A stretch of 64,000 nucleotides of DNA, taken from Neelides folsomi (lineage: Eukaryota > Arthropoda > Collembola > Neelipleona > Neelidae). The stretch is from positions 124,001 to 188,000 of the forward strand of contig JAQGBZ010000030.1 in the NCBI GenBank assembly GCA_034687125.1, given 5' to 3'. The translations under genes were made by a program, and so were the position numbers. The notes under the pieces are model-generated. The model was given only the letters and a program-made list of their open reading frames with translations. It ran no database searches and was not told the origin of the DNA. Position 1 is the first letter of the stretch; every line of letters begins with the position of its first letter. Shown here piece by piece: positions 1-12,800 of the stretch.

Positions 1-603
1 AATCATCTCTTGTCTTGTTCTTCCCTATTAAATCCTTATTAAATTTATGGGCTATGGATGTCGGCTCTTTTCAATAGCCTTATTCAATGAATTATTATAA
101 TTTGATTAGTCACCAGCTTCTATGCATTTTAATACTATACACAGGATTTAAAGTTTAAAGACTAGAATTTTATTACAGATATTTGCTTTAATACTTGAAT
201 TAAAAGTATTTTAATTGTATTTTAATTCAGTAATTACTTAAATAAATATATTTTAAATACAGTTATATTCTCAATTCTAATCTGATAAAACCGAGAAACC
301 ATGTTTAACAATCCTGTACACTGTAGAGTTGCTCAGGTATAAAATAATTTCTTAGCTAAAGGCATCTAAAGGTATAAGGTATGTGATAATTAATTAATGG
401 CAATAATGGGGAACTGGCACCTACAGTATAACTTATTTCCTTGAATCGAGTAGTAAAGGTTGAAAGGATATATTGATGGAATGAAAATGTCGTCGTACAT
501 AACATAAAAGAGACATAGTTTCCTCAATACATGGTGTCTGTAGTTAATAAGGAGATGAGCGTGAGATAAGTGAGAATTTAATGAGATGAAGTTCTGGCCA
601 AAC
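1..603 (-). other. Notch intron 8, partial; no exon seen
   Basis: AT-rich sequence after the exon 8 donor. The minus-strand open frames here contain no cysteine pattern of EGF type and no acceptor followed by an EGF15-like continuation, so the next Notch exon is off the window. Confidence 0.6.
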
Positions 604-840
604 CTGTAAATCCTTTTGGACAAGTGCAGAAGTAGCTGTTTGCGTAGTCTCTGCAGCTTCCACCATTTTTGCATGGATTGCTGATACAGTCGTCCACGTT
701 GATCTCGCATCTTCGACCCATGAACCCTTGCTTACATCGGCAGTAGAATCCATTTACTCCATCAACACAATGTGCATGATTCAAGCATGGGTTTGGATTG
801 CATTCATCAACATCAATTTGACATTGAGGTCCGGTAAATC
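604..840 (-). CDS. Notch: Notch coding exon 8: end of EGF12, EGF13, most of EGF14
   Basis: Continues [45 protein letters not shown] and [20 protein letters not shown], ending CPKGFTG in phase 1. The acceptor TTTCTCAG is strong. The donor that keeps phase is ACAG|GTTTGG at 603-602, which is weak; no better one exists before the in-frame stop a few codons on. EGF14 lacks only its sixth cysteine, expected in the next exon beyond the left edge. Confidence 0.92.
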
Positions 841-3800
841 CTGAGAAATAAAAATATATAAAATTATTAAATACAAATACAATAAAATGAAGACCTTTAC
901 TATTAATAATAGAATGCAAAAGCTTTTAGGAGAACCTTCTGAATCAATTATTTTTAAGCTTTGAATGGATCCAATCACTTCTCAATCAAACAACGTTCAA
1001 CGTTCTTAAATCTAATCTTATTCATGATCAATCTTAAATCTTGGATCAAGCTTCAACCAAATCCCACGTTATCCCCGAATAATTCATGTGTGGTAGCCTC
1101 GCTGCATCGCAACTCTCAGGGAGAAAAAATGAATGGAAAGCTTTTCAATTTGCTTACACTTATAACATTTTCTTTATTCATGAAATCATGAACCAATGAG
1201 GCTTAAAACTCAAGTGGGGTTTGAATCTATTAAATATAATTGTTTGTACCTTTGAAAAGCCTTTTATAAACTCCCTCCCTTTAGTTGGTCCAAATAGGAG
1301 GAATTGATTTGAGTCTTGGAAATTGAAAAGAGACCCAAAATTTTGTTTCCGTTAAAGCCCATTGAGTCTGATTGATGAAACGAAGTGGTTCAATTAAGCC
1401 TATTCCTCCCCATCTCACCCTTGAATTACATGAAGAGAAAAGCCGAAAAGTGAAAAGTGGCTCAACAAAGAGGTCATGAAAGGACGAGAGAGGAAACTCA
1501 TAAAAGACCCAAACTCATCCTTCTCATTCGGCCGAAGGAAAAAGAGACGAAGTAGACGTAATTTCCCCTTTAACACGAACAACAATAACAAAGGGCTCTT
1601 TATAACTCTAAAATTACTCGAGTGGAGAAATTAGGAAAGACGATGAGAGTGATCGGAAATGGTCTAATTATTGTTCCTCCCATAGAGAGATCCTCCCAAA
1701 CAAAAACGATCCCTTCCACCTTCATATAAAATTCATATTACGCCTCAACCCTAACTCATTGAGAAAATGGACAAGAATCCGCCCACTTTTGATTCAACTA
1801 CTTGTGTAAAAACTGGGTAAAAAATCTATTCAAAATATGTAATCCTCTTTTATATTGATGTAAGTCCATCCAAACTCATATTCTCCCTTATATCCATATT
1901 TAGTTAAAGAGGAAATTGAAGGGTCTTGAGACCTTGGGCCGATAGTGAAAAGTCAAGGAGGTCCTTCAGCCTCATAAATTTTAAACCAGGCAACGTCTTT
2001 AAGGACCGAGAATTGGGAAGGAGATTTCTGATGGATTTCAGTGGCAACCTTGTGATTCCGCCCCAACCACTGCTCCGACAACTCGCACGAACAAAGAGCG
2101 AGCCTTTAGGTTGGGGATTACGCCGGAGAGAGGCTGAGCTTAGCGGGGAGCCTCAAGGGCTCCAAAAGGCCCACTTTACCTTCTTCTGGGCATCACATCT
2201 TTGAAATCCTTACACATGGGAAAGTTAGAAAATGTTCAGCCGTCCCTTACAGTCCTTACCGTCCTTACTTAATATATCTGTATCTTCAAAACTACGTGAC
2301 ACACTCCTTGTTATGGGAAAGGGGGGCCTGACTCTCGCCTTCACATGATGTGTGATGAGACGTTCGCCTGGACAAAGCGATGATTTGAGGACTCTTCATT
2401 CACAATAAATAATCCTTTCCCTCTTATGAAGCACAATTCATAAATTGAAATGCATAATGGTTAGTCTTCTTCAAGGATGATTCCCCTCATGGTCCATGGT
2501 CCAATTGCCGCAATCAAGGAGGACGGTGATCACATCGTATACATAATATACATAAGGGAGGGTCCTCATCCTTCAACTCATTACTCCGCTCCTTTCCCTT
2601 TACAATATATGTATGTAACATTGAGTTTCATTCATCCCTCATTTTCTCATTAAAGACCGTCTCCTCAGTCCCTCAGTCACCTCCGCCCATTGACGCCATT
2701 GAGGAAAGATATAAAAGAGGGGATTTGATGCACGTGTTTGAATCTCTCCAAGACCCTTTTCCATCAAACTTTTTAATAGTCATTTTTTAATAGTCTGAAT
2801 AAATAAAGTTGGAAAATGCCTTTTAGAAAAATCCAGCACTCGTCAGCTCATGAGGACGCTTGAGAGCCTCATTTGTCATTTCCTAATCTGTATACAAAGA
2901 GAAACTAAGCCAATAAATTCCCTCATCAAGAATGGATTAACTGACGTCGTTGAGTCTTTCGCCAATTAAATGGGAAATAATAAGGGAAAGAGTTTGAGAT
3001 GGAGATACAACTTGAGCTTTAGCTTTTAAAATCTCTTATTGTTAAATCTTTCGTTGTTAAAGGGGAAAGATGAAGAGTTTAAAATGAAATGATCAATTTA
3101 AAGATTCTTTGGTTGTTACTGTGTGACTTTCAGGAGCAATCAGGGAATAGAATTTTCTAATGTTCATATGTTGACCCATTGATCACGAAGAGGCTCACTA
3201 ATTAAATGAATAAATTTCTACCTTAAATTCATTAAGGAGAATTAATGTTGTGAGATAGAAAGAAGGAAGGGCACTTCATTCACTTAAACATTCCTAATCC
3301 AAATACCCTAACAGTTAAATTTTAATTAGGATCGACTCTCTCATTAGCATCTGAACTCTCGTAGGAAATAAAAGAGCTCGAACACGATTGTAACTTGCAA
3401 GTCCACCCAAAAAATCACACTTTTTTCTCCTTCGCCATGCAGAGCTCTCCGATACGCAAATTGTAAACAATGGTAAAATTCATCGAAAGATAAAAAAGAT
3501 AACTAGATCATTGTTTCCTACACGAAGCATAGATATCGATATAAGGTATGGGATTAGTTATTGTCTTATAACTCTAATGGTAAATACATTCATAATGTTC
3601 ACTTAAGACTTAAAGAGTCAATTCAATTAAAAAGAAAATATTTGATATGAAGAATCTGGTGGCGATTTCTCTCTTAAAGGATCACAAAAACGTTGTCTTT
3701 CTCCCTTTAGAAAATCATCAGATGGTTGAACCGTTTGAAAATCAGGTTTATTTTATGTTTGCTAAAGAAAAACTCAGAAATTTATGTAGGTTCTTCCTTT

Positions 3801-6800
3801 ACTTTCATCAAAAGCTCCTGATGAATATTCCAATCCTCACCATTTCTCTAATCCTCTCTGGGTTCGAATAATTGTGCAAACGGTGAAGTTTTGAGGAGAT
3901 TTCAAGGGATTGAAAAATTGGAAATGGAAAGATAAAGATCTTTGTGGGGAAACGTGTTGGAAAAAAATGCCGGGTGAATGGGAGCTGAACTGGATACATA
4001 AACTTAAAATTGATATTATGAGGAACGAGATTTACAGAAGGTAAACCTTATAATGTACAAAATGTAATAGGAAATCCCTTCAAGACGAGATGACATGACG
4101 AGGGTCTATTCAACATCTCGCCCTCCGTGACGAGACAAAGGGCCTGAGCTCCGGTTACCAACCGAACCCTTGGGTCGGAATGGAAAATTGTCTAAATTGT
4201 TCAGTGGTTGCCTCCTGAAGGAGAATGGGGTCGGCGAGTAGAGAGAGAAATGGGGAGAAGACGAGCAAAAGGTGCTTTTAGGAAACCCTCCATGTTCTCC
4301 ATTATGGAACCACCATAAGACCTTAAAAGTTTTTCAAATCCTACTGAATCACATACACATTGCTACTCTCCTCTACTTACTCTGTCTGTACACATAACCC
4401 ATGCCGTCATTATGATTTTCACCGAAATGGGTTGCGTAAGGCTTTGAGCCTAAAAGTCCCATTGTTTCCTTAATCTTTGAATCTTCGAGCCCGAGTTACC
4501 AGAAGTGATGAGAGCGACGGTTGAAAATAAACATTTAGCTATTGCTCTCTTCATAGGCCTAACTTAATAAATATCTGAAATAAGCCTTATTCAATAGTTG
4601 CACTAAATAGAACTTATGGTTGAAGCTTAAAGATATAGACAAGGTAAATAAGATTCAAGGAAGAATTGGAAGAAGTGAAGCAGAATAGGTTTGATGAGAT
4701 AAGAAAAGTAATGTTCACTTGTTCGCTTCTTCATTCCTACAAACCAATTCCAATGATTCAACCAAACTTGTGCAGAGTCATCCTCACTGTTTTCATTCCC
4801 ATGAGAGAAAAGAGAATTCTCTTAACGAACTTCAACCCAACTTCAACATCATATAGCCAACTAAAAGCAGTGACTAAATATATATCCAGTATTTAACTAA
4901 CTCAAGTAGTCGTAGATTCTTATTAGCATTTAAGTAAGATTTTGAAGTCTCCCTATCATTCTCTTCAATTTTCTGAATCTTAATAGAGAGACATGAGCCT
5001 ATTATTCAAGACGTATAAAAACTCATTTGTTCTGACTTGAAAGACTATTTTCAAATTAAAGAGAGGAAATACGTAGTTAGGTATACGTATTTAGAAGATC
5101 TACGCTAGTATCAGATATATGGACCAATTTCAAATTCCAAACTTTCAATGAATTCATTGAAAAGAATAGAACAATGACTCATTTAGTGCGGCCGTTGAAT
5201 AAAAAAAACAGATAAATTACAAATAATGTGCGTGGATTTCCCTCCGATATTTTGTAAAAGACCAAACACAATGGAACCCTCAAAAATCAACAATTTTCCA
5301 GTGAAGATCAAATTTCAGTCTTCTAACACTTTTTTTACTTTGTACTTTCAATGTTCTTAAAACCCAATTCATATTTAAGTAAATCATGTAATGGTCTGAT
5401 GTAATACAAATTGGATGTACCTTGTAAAGAACAATACCTAGTTAGGTAAAAGGGAAACAATTATATTAGATATAGACTTCCTCGAAAAGTCAAGTTGAAT
5501 GTAATAAAAGATCTCATTTTCTTTTCACTTTCCTTGTCGTGGGTTAAGGTTTATTTGGAATCTTGTAAATTCAAAGTGGACTAAAAGACCTTGTGGGATC
5601 AAATGGAAAAGAAATTCCTCATCTTAGCTATTGAGAAGAGACGTTGCGGTCGGGTGCAATTAACACTATGGAATTCATTCTGACACTTCATCTCGAGAAA
5701 AGAGATTCTTGAACTTGTTGTGATTAGTGGCGTCTTTCAACATTTCCTTTCTCTCTTGGGGTGAGAGATGTGAAAATTGGGAGTGAATGAGACAAGGAGG
5801 GCCGGCACTTAGCACCCCAATTTTAAAAGAGTCGTAAAATGAGAAATATTGCTAGAATCCTACGAGTGGGGCGTTAGGAAATAAATCCCTTTGTCTTTGC
5901 TTTCGGGAAAACAAAAAACAAGATGAAGCTTCTGTTCCTATTAAAACGTTAATAAAGGCGAAACAAATTCTTAATAATGTTCTTCATGTAATTAAATGTG
6001 CATAATAACTAGTTACATAAAATATGAAGATCATATTTCATCCAACCACCTTATTCAAATATAAAGAATCAACAGGCGGAAGATGAAAAGGTAAATGAAA
6101 CGAATGGGGAGGCGTGTTTGAAAATCCCAATGCTTTCCTTCACTCAATTCATTTTTACTATTTCGTTCTTTTTAATATAGCAAAATCACGAACTGAATTC
6201 TCATATAAAACTTACGAATTCTCGTATACCTAATTCAAGTCGTCAAATTTTCACGAACCGAGCCCAAGATATAATTTTATAATACACATATTCTAGACAT
6301 ATAACTAACCATAAGTATATACACGAAGATCTTATGGACTTGGCCGTTCTATCATTAAAGAATGGAACAAGATGTTCGACTCCACACATGCAACCCAATA
6401 ATAATAATAAAAGACGGATCAGACGAGAAGATATGATAAAGCTGAGGAACCATAGGGAGATTCCATGTAGTTCATTTATCTCATCACCTTCACTGCCCAG
6501 TTCACGAATAGGAAATTTTCATTTCACAATACTCCTCGCTGGGGAACGGACGAAATGGTGAATGGCATTTGTAGAGTACCGACTCGAAGCCCAATAATCA
6601 TGAATATAAATTAGATTATCTTGAGTGAATGATTGACGAGTGGATGCGAATCCCATATTATTCATCTCTCCATACTATGTATGATATGTGCATACTGATC
6701 GGTTTATTCTCAATGCAATGTCAGATCATTCATTATATGATCTTCTATTAATTCATACAATAAAATAATAAAGTCGGATGAAAGAAAGTCGACACTCTGC

Positions 6801-9800
6801 TAGTGAGAAATAATGATTGATTAAGACAAGCGAAAGAGTTCGTGTTCTGATATGAATCCAACTGTCAATTCATTACTTTCCCGGTTCGTTTAAACTTTAG
6901 AACTTTTGCTTAGGAGGTTATGAGACAAGAATCAAAACTTGATTTGTTTAACATCTACAGTATGTTTCAAGTACTGTATTGTTTATGATGAGTTCAAGTT
7001 CGAATCTTTTTCTCATAATGAAGAAAATGAGAAAGATCTTCCAGATCTCTTGGAACAGCAAACAACGCTGATTGTAAGTATCTATGTGTTAAAACATACA
7101 ATCTTCAATGGGCACCGTAATATGAGAAATGGTCTATGTGAAGAAATCGGGCCAATTTTGGATAAATAAACAGGATGGTTTGGATATAAAATAAATAAAT
7201 AATGTGTGAGAATAGCCCCAAGTTTAAAGTTGAGCTGAAGAGGGCCGGGCTTACGGCCTGCATTAAATTACAATAAATATAATTGAGTGACAAGATTGAG
7301 AATAATAAAACGGACAATCAAGGGGCTGCTTAGGAGGAGGAAAATAAACCTGGGCTTAATGCAACAATCTCCCTATGAGATCTCTGAATCGACTATGTTG
7401 AGGGTAACATGGAGAATGTAAAACTTATCTCCAATTCCGGTTTGCAAGGAGGCGAATTAAAAGGCTGAGCCTTGTGATTGGCAATTCTCATCTCTGTACA
7501 ACAATCGTAATGATGAGACCCACCAACCTTCCCATTCACTCCTTATTCAATGTGGATGAATTCAAGTTGAGGCCCAAGGATGCTCTTAACTTTACTTATA
7601 GCATAGCCAAACATATATAAAATTCTCAAACTGAGGCTCGTAATTTTCTCTTTAGACAGGATTCCAGGGAGCAACTGAAAGTTAATCTCTTCCAAAGACT
7701 CGCCGAGAATCAAAATCTCATTAAGCTAATATGTAAGGTAAGCAAAAATACATGGAGCACATCAAATGAACAACTTCCAGTAAATAAATATTAAAAACCA
7801 ATTTTTCATCTCAGAACATCAATTAATGTTTGGAATAAAAATTCACTGTATAAAATAAATGTTAAAAATCGAAAGGATGATAAAGAAGAAGAATAGGCAT
7901 AAAAGTAATAACAAGAATTTCGTGTTTAAAAATTCCCATATGAGGGATTATTAGTTGGAACAGAATGAGTGTGCCTTGAAATCACTCTGCCATTACTTTT
8001 ACTCATTATTCGCCCACTAAAAACATTTTGATGTCACTCCAGCCTGGAAATTACCAAGTCGCGGATCCGACCCCTCGTCTCCATTCAAGTAATCAAATAG
8101 TGAAGAAAGAGTTAATGCTCCTTTCCTGCTATAATCCCCCAAAATTACAACCCGCAAAAAAGACCTTTTTCTTGTTCTACTTTAATAGCTTTCGCAAAAG
8201 CCTTCATTGACAGACACTTAGAAATACATTTCCTTCCATTTGCTCTTCTTCCCAATTAACTCTCCCACCTTTCACATGTCCAACTCACTCAGGAATTTGA
8301 AAACGAAGTTATTTTTTCTTAAAATCCTTTTCTATTCACAAATTGCACATTTTCTCCTGGATACTTTTTTCCTTCCTTCCTTGTACTGTATTTCTGCTCA
8401 TAACTGATAATAATTTTAAGTTGGGCATTTGGTTGCAAACTCTGGTTTTTCTAGATGGGAAGTTTAGATTTTAACGTCTCACGCATAAAGAGTTAAATTC
8501 TTCGTTGGAGGTTTCTATTTGTTGGTGGGAAGTGTGAGCTTCAATGAAAAAGGTGATGTCGTAGTCGTTGTTCCAAACCCTTTGGTGAGATATGTGTTTT
8601 GTATGTATTATTTGGCAAAGTGTAAGTCCATGGAGTTCGGCTTGTTCACGTCGCGAATCATACAATCGAGTGAGAAGAATGGCACTTTGGAATTTGAATA
8701 TCAAGCGAGACTTGGAGGTTAATGGCCAGAGAACTTTAACGATCAAAATACTTATGACATTGCAAATATTTAAAATACATCATATACAATATTAGTATGA
8801 CGTTTACAATATTGTGCCGTAAATTATATATTATAATAAACAAACCATCTGCAATTTAAATCATCATTTTGCACTATTTAGTAAATGGTGAAATTTAATG
8901 AATTTAATACACAAACGTAATTTTGTCCCAAGGTCCATTAAGCTTTTCGACTCTATCTTGTTAGGTCAAATTTTTATAAAACGTGTCTTTGGAGTCGTGC
9001 ACGAGGAAAAGTGTCTTCTTATCTCATCTAATATTATACTCTTCTTCTCTTCTCCACAAGAGTGAGTTTGAATAGAATACTTTTCGGTATCTCTTTTTAA
9101 ACCCCAATCCTCCGTTTCCCAAATTATAGTGTATGTGAAGAGGGATGGAGCAATAGGGGAGGGGAAATGGGCCCTTATACAAATTCAACACTCCTTTAGG
9201 ACATGATTGAAGGCTAAACATACTCAAAATCTTCGCGTTGTTCCGTGTTCAAGAACCTTCTTTTCAATTCTGTAAACTCAGGAGCAGGAATGAGAAAATA
9301 AATATTTTCCCTTTTACTTTCCTACTGATTTGGGCAAGAGTCGCATATGCATGTCACGCCCAACGGAACCACCGACTTGAGATCTTATCATTCAAGGATC
9401 CTCTCAGTGGCAGCGAGAGAGTGAGAGTCTGTAAAGGATTACCAAGAATAAAATCTTTGACATACCAATGAAGGTATAATAAGGGACACAAGTTTCACTC
9501 CTTCAGATTCTACAAATCCTCTTCCTCATATGCATGACCCAAATGCCCTTTGGTTCCCCCCGATGATCCGATAAGATAACAGGAGAAATTCTTGAATGAC
9601 AAAACTGGGAATGTCTCGGTTCCTTTTTCTCTTCCGCTCCCCATCTGACCCTTTCGCTCTCGTTGAGAATTAATTAAATTACTAAATCTGTTCCGTTCAG
9701 ATTACGTTACTTTATTTTAGGTCTTAAACCATAATAGAGTATTATTTAATAAGCTTGTCTCCCCCTTCGTCTCATCATCTCAATTTCTATCGAGTCAAGG

Positions 9801-12800
9801 ACAAGAGGTAAATACGAGAGAAGACAAGGAGACTCTTTCTCATCATTTTCTTCCCCTCTTCAATGATGAAGATGATGGTAATGCTAATGCATGTTCCTTA
9901 AAATGTAAAATGTAAATTAAAAACAAGGCTGGGCTCCGGACTTAAACAAATCCCTATCGAATTTGAATCAGTCACAGTCGCATCTCAAACTCTTCAAAAC
10001 TCTGAACGTTGGTTCGCATTTAATGGAGGGACCAGGAGGACCCGAGCGAGCCTCCACGCACGGCAGTGTGGATAATCTTATTTAATTTCCACCTCGCCCT
10101 GGGTCAAGAGTCACAGGACTTGAGTCTCTACCAATAGTACCAACAAAGGGACCAAAACCTCTCGAACCAATTTCTTGCGGTTAAAGGGCCAGTTTGAAAA
10201 GTATATGAATTTATAAATCGTAACGTGGCTGTCGAGATACCAAAAAAGCTCTTCGTGACTTAAGTGCACACAAAGGGGAATGAAAATGGCTCATTTCACC
10301 ATAAGCTAACAAATCATGATATGGAAGGTTCTTCAAATGTTAAAGGACTGGAACTTGTTTTTTAATTCCTTTGTCTTTCCATCAGTCTCTTCATGTCACC
10401 TATGTCTTGGGCCCAGTAGTGGGCCAAATAAATGACTTCAAGCAGAGAGAGGGAAAAAGGAAGACAATGAGAGGAGAGGGACTTTATCTGGGAAAATTCT
10501 CAAGGGGGAGAGATGCTATAAATTTTCTTCAATGAACTGATGGGAAAGGAGGCTCATTTAAGCCAACACTTCAACTTCCAAACTTGAACCATTCTACTTA
10601 CTCGAGAATGCTGAAAGATAGCTTCTATGCATATTTTAAGAGGAACGAAAGGCTTGGCTTGTAATTCCTTACCTCCTTCAGTTCAACTCAAACCGTGCAA
10701 AAATATATAAAATACATATCATACATTTAAATTCTGGGTGATCCAGAGCTGGCAAATAAAATAAACCTACCCAATAAAATTTAAAAATGCCACCGTGCTC
10801 TTTTTGAAAACTTTTACATGAGCAAACTGTCATGTCATTCAAGACAGACAACTTGGAATTCTCAAACATGCAACTTGGTAAATATCTATTACATATAATA
10901 TTTAAGGTCACCTGCCCTTCCACTCTCTCAATGCCAGAAACGTGTTCAAAGTGGTTATTGTCAGTTGGCTATCAGAAAAGACCTAAACTAACTAAAAAGA
11001 TTGAAATAAGCGGACTGTGAGCTCAGGTGGTTCATTTAATGTTCCCTGGCTATATTTCTTTCTCCATGCGGTCCATCGACTGTTTGCTTATCCAGACACT
11101 TGAGACGAATCTTCTGGACCTTCGTCTGTCATCAACAACCGCTAAGAGATTCCTTTTAAGAGTGGTTCAAGTGGAGGGGAATGGAAATGATCCTTCAAAG
11201 ACTTCAAACATTTCAAACCAGGGGCGAACAGGAGGATAAATGACTTTGGAATTCACAGTCCAAACAGACAGAAATTGAAATCAATCAATCAGTCGGAAAA
11301 GGAGGGGCCTTGGTATATATTATATACTTAAGTCGATTAGCCAGTATTACAAAGTTCAAGTTTCCAGTAGAGCAAAAGTAATTTCTCATTTGATCCACCT
11401 CTGACTACTGGTCCATCTAATAAGCTCTGAACGCCGATGATGATGAGAAAAAGTGAAATGTCGGATGAAGAAATGGTAAATGCTGGCGCTGACCGTACGG
11501 TAAGTAGTGATTTGCCCGTCCGCCTCTCTTCCTTTTTTACTCCTGGAGCCGGTGAAGAAGGACAATGTGTGGAAGTAAAAGTAAAACCTCATCTAGTCCA
11601 CCCTTTGAAGATGGTTAGCAGAAGCCACAAAACAGAGACTCGAATCTCAAGGCTGAAATCATCATCATCATTTCTCTGTCCCTGGTTCACCATCATCTTC
11701 CTCTTGTACCTCAGCCCATTTACTCTCATCCTTACAACTAACAAATTTCGGGCGAGACATCGATGTGAGCAACTGGATGTAAAATGTAAATCAACTCAAA
11801 CCCGTATGAAAATTCAAATAAGCCTTATACCTACTCAACTATATAAAATCAGGCTTAAAGGTCTTTCCGAGTAAGTTTAAACCATCCTTATAAAACAATA
11901 GGTACATCTGACCACAACATTTTCATCTTCACTTTTAAGAATGACTCTTTAATACAGGTACCCTGATATGCTTTACATTCTTTAGTATTAACCGAGTATG
12001 AAGTCAACAGTCAAATATAAACAAATGACTTGTATAACGAATGTGGACATTTTGAATTTATAATGTTAATCTGTGTGTGTGAAGCAACGGCGGCTTCCTT
12101 TTCCTTCACTCCTCTAAAACAAAAGGAAGTTAAGGGATTTTTCCAATCCTGGTTCCTTAGCAGTGCGGCCTTGTACAAAAGAGGAATAACTTTTTGATCA
12201 GATGAAGAAGAGACGATGATGAATCATACCGGCAATTTTTTCCACCCTCCCTCTTCTCTCCTTAGCTTATTCAATTTCCCCGACCATTCAATCCATCTCA
12301 CCTTCATCATTCATCATATAGAGAGATAGTCGTAGGACATTCCCTCGCATCCATTTCGTCTCATTTCATTCCATTGTGCTCCTCCATAACTCACTATGCC
12401 TTCTCATGTAGTCGTTTTGAAGACAGAAGAAAGAAGTATAAGTCTGAGAAGAAAGGTAGGATGAGGCATAAGGAAGGATGAGGCGTAAGGAAGGCATTAT
12501 GGATCCTTCGTAAATTATATGAAGACGATGATTAGGAATTAGAATTAGTAGTGTAGGAGACGAAGAGATTTTTCTCCGACTCATATCACACCTCGATGGG
12601 CTCGTAAAGACTCTTTTCATCCTCTTTTCTTTCTATTCACTATTCAAAGACTAAAGACACTTGACGTCTCAACCGAGATGAATAAATCCAGCCAACGAAC
12701 CAAATGCCATGGGTTGCAAAAACTTAAAAAACTCAGGGTTCGTATTCCTCTTTACATCTTTACAGAGTGTTTAAAAAAAGTGGATTTGATGCTTTATATT

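Noticed and set aside
11437-11874. 145-codon plus-strand open frame
   Set aside because: The longest open frame in Notch intron 7, but its composition is low-complexity and Ser/Arg-rich, it has no domain-like pattern and no splice context. Probably chance.
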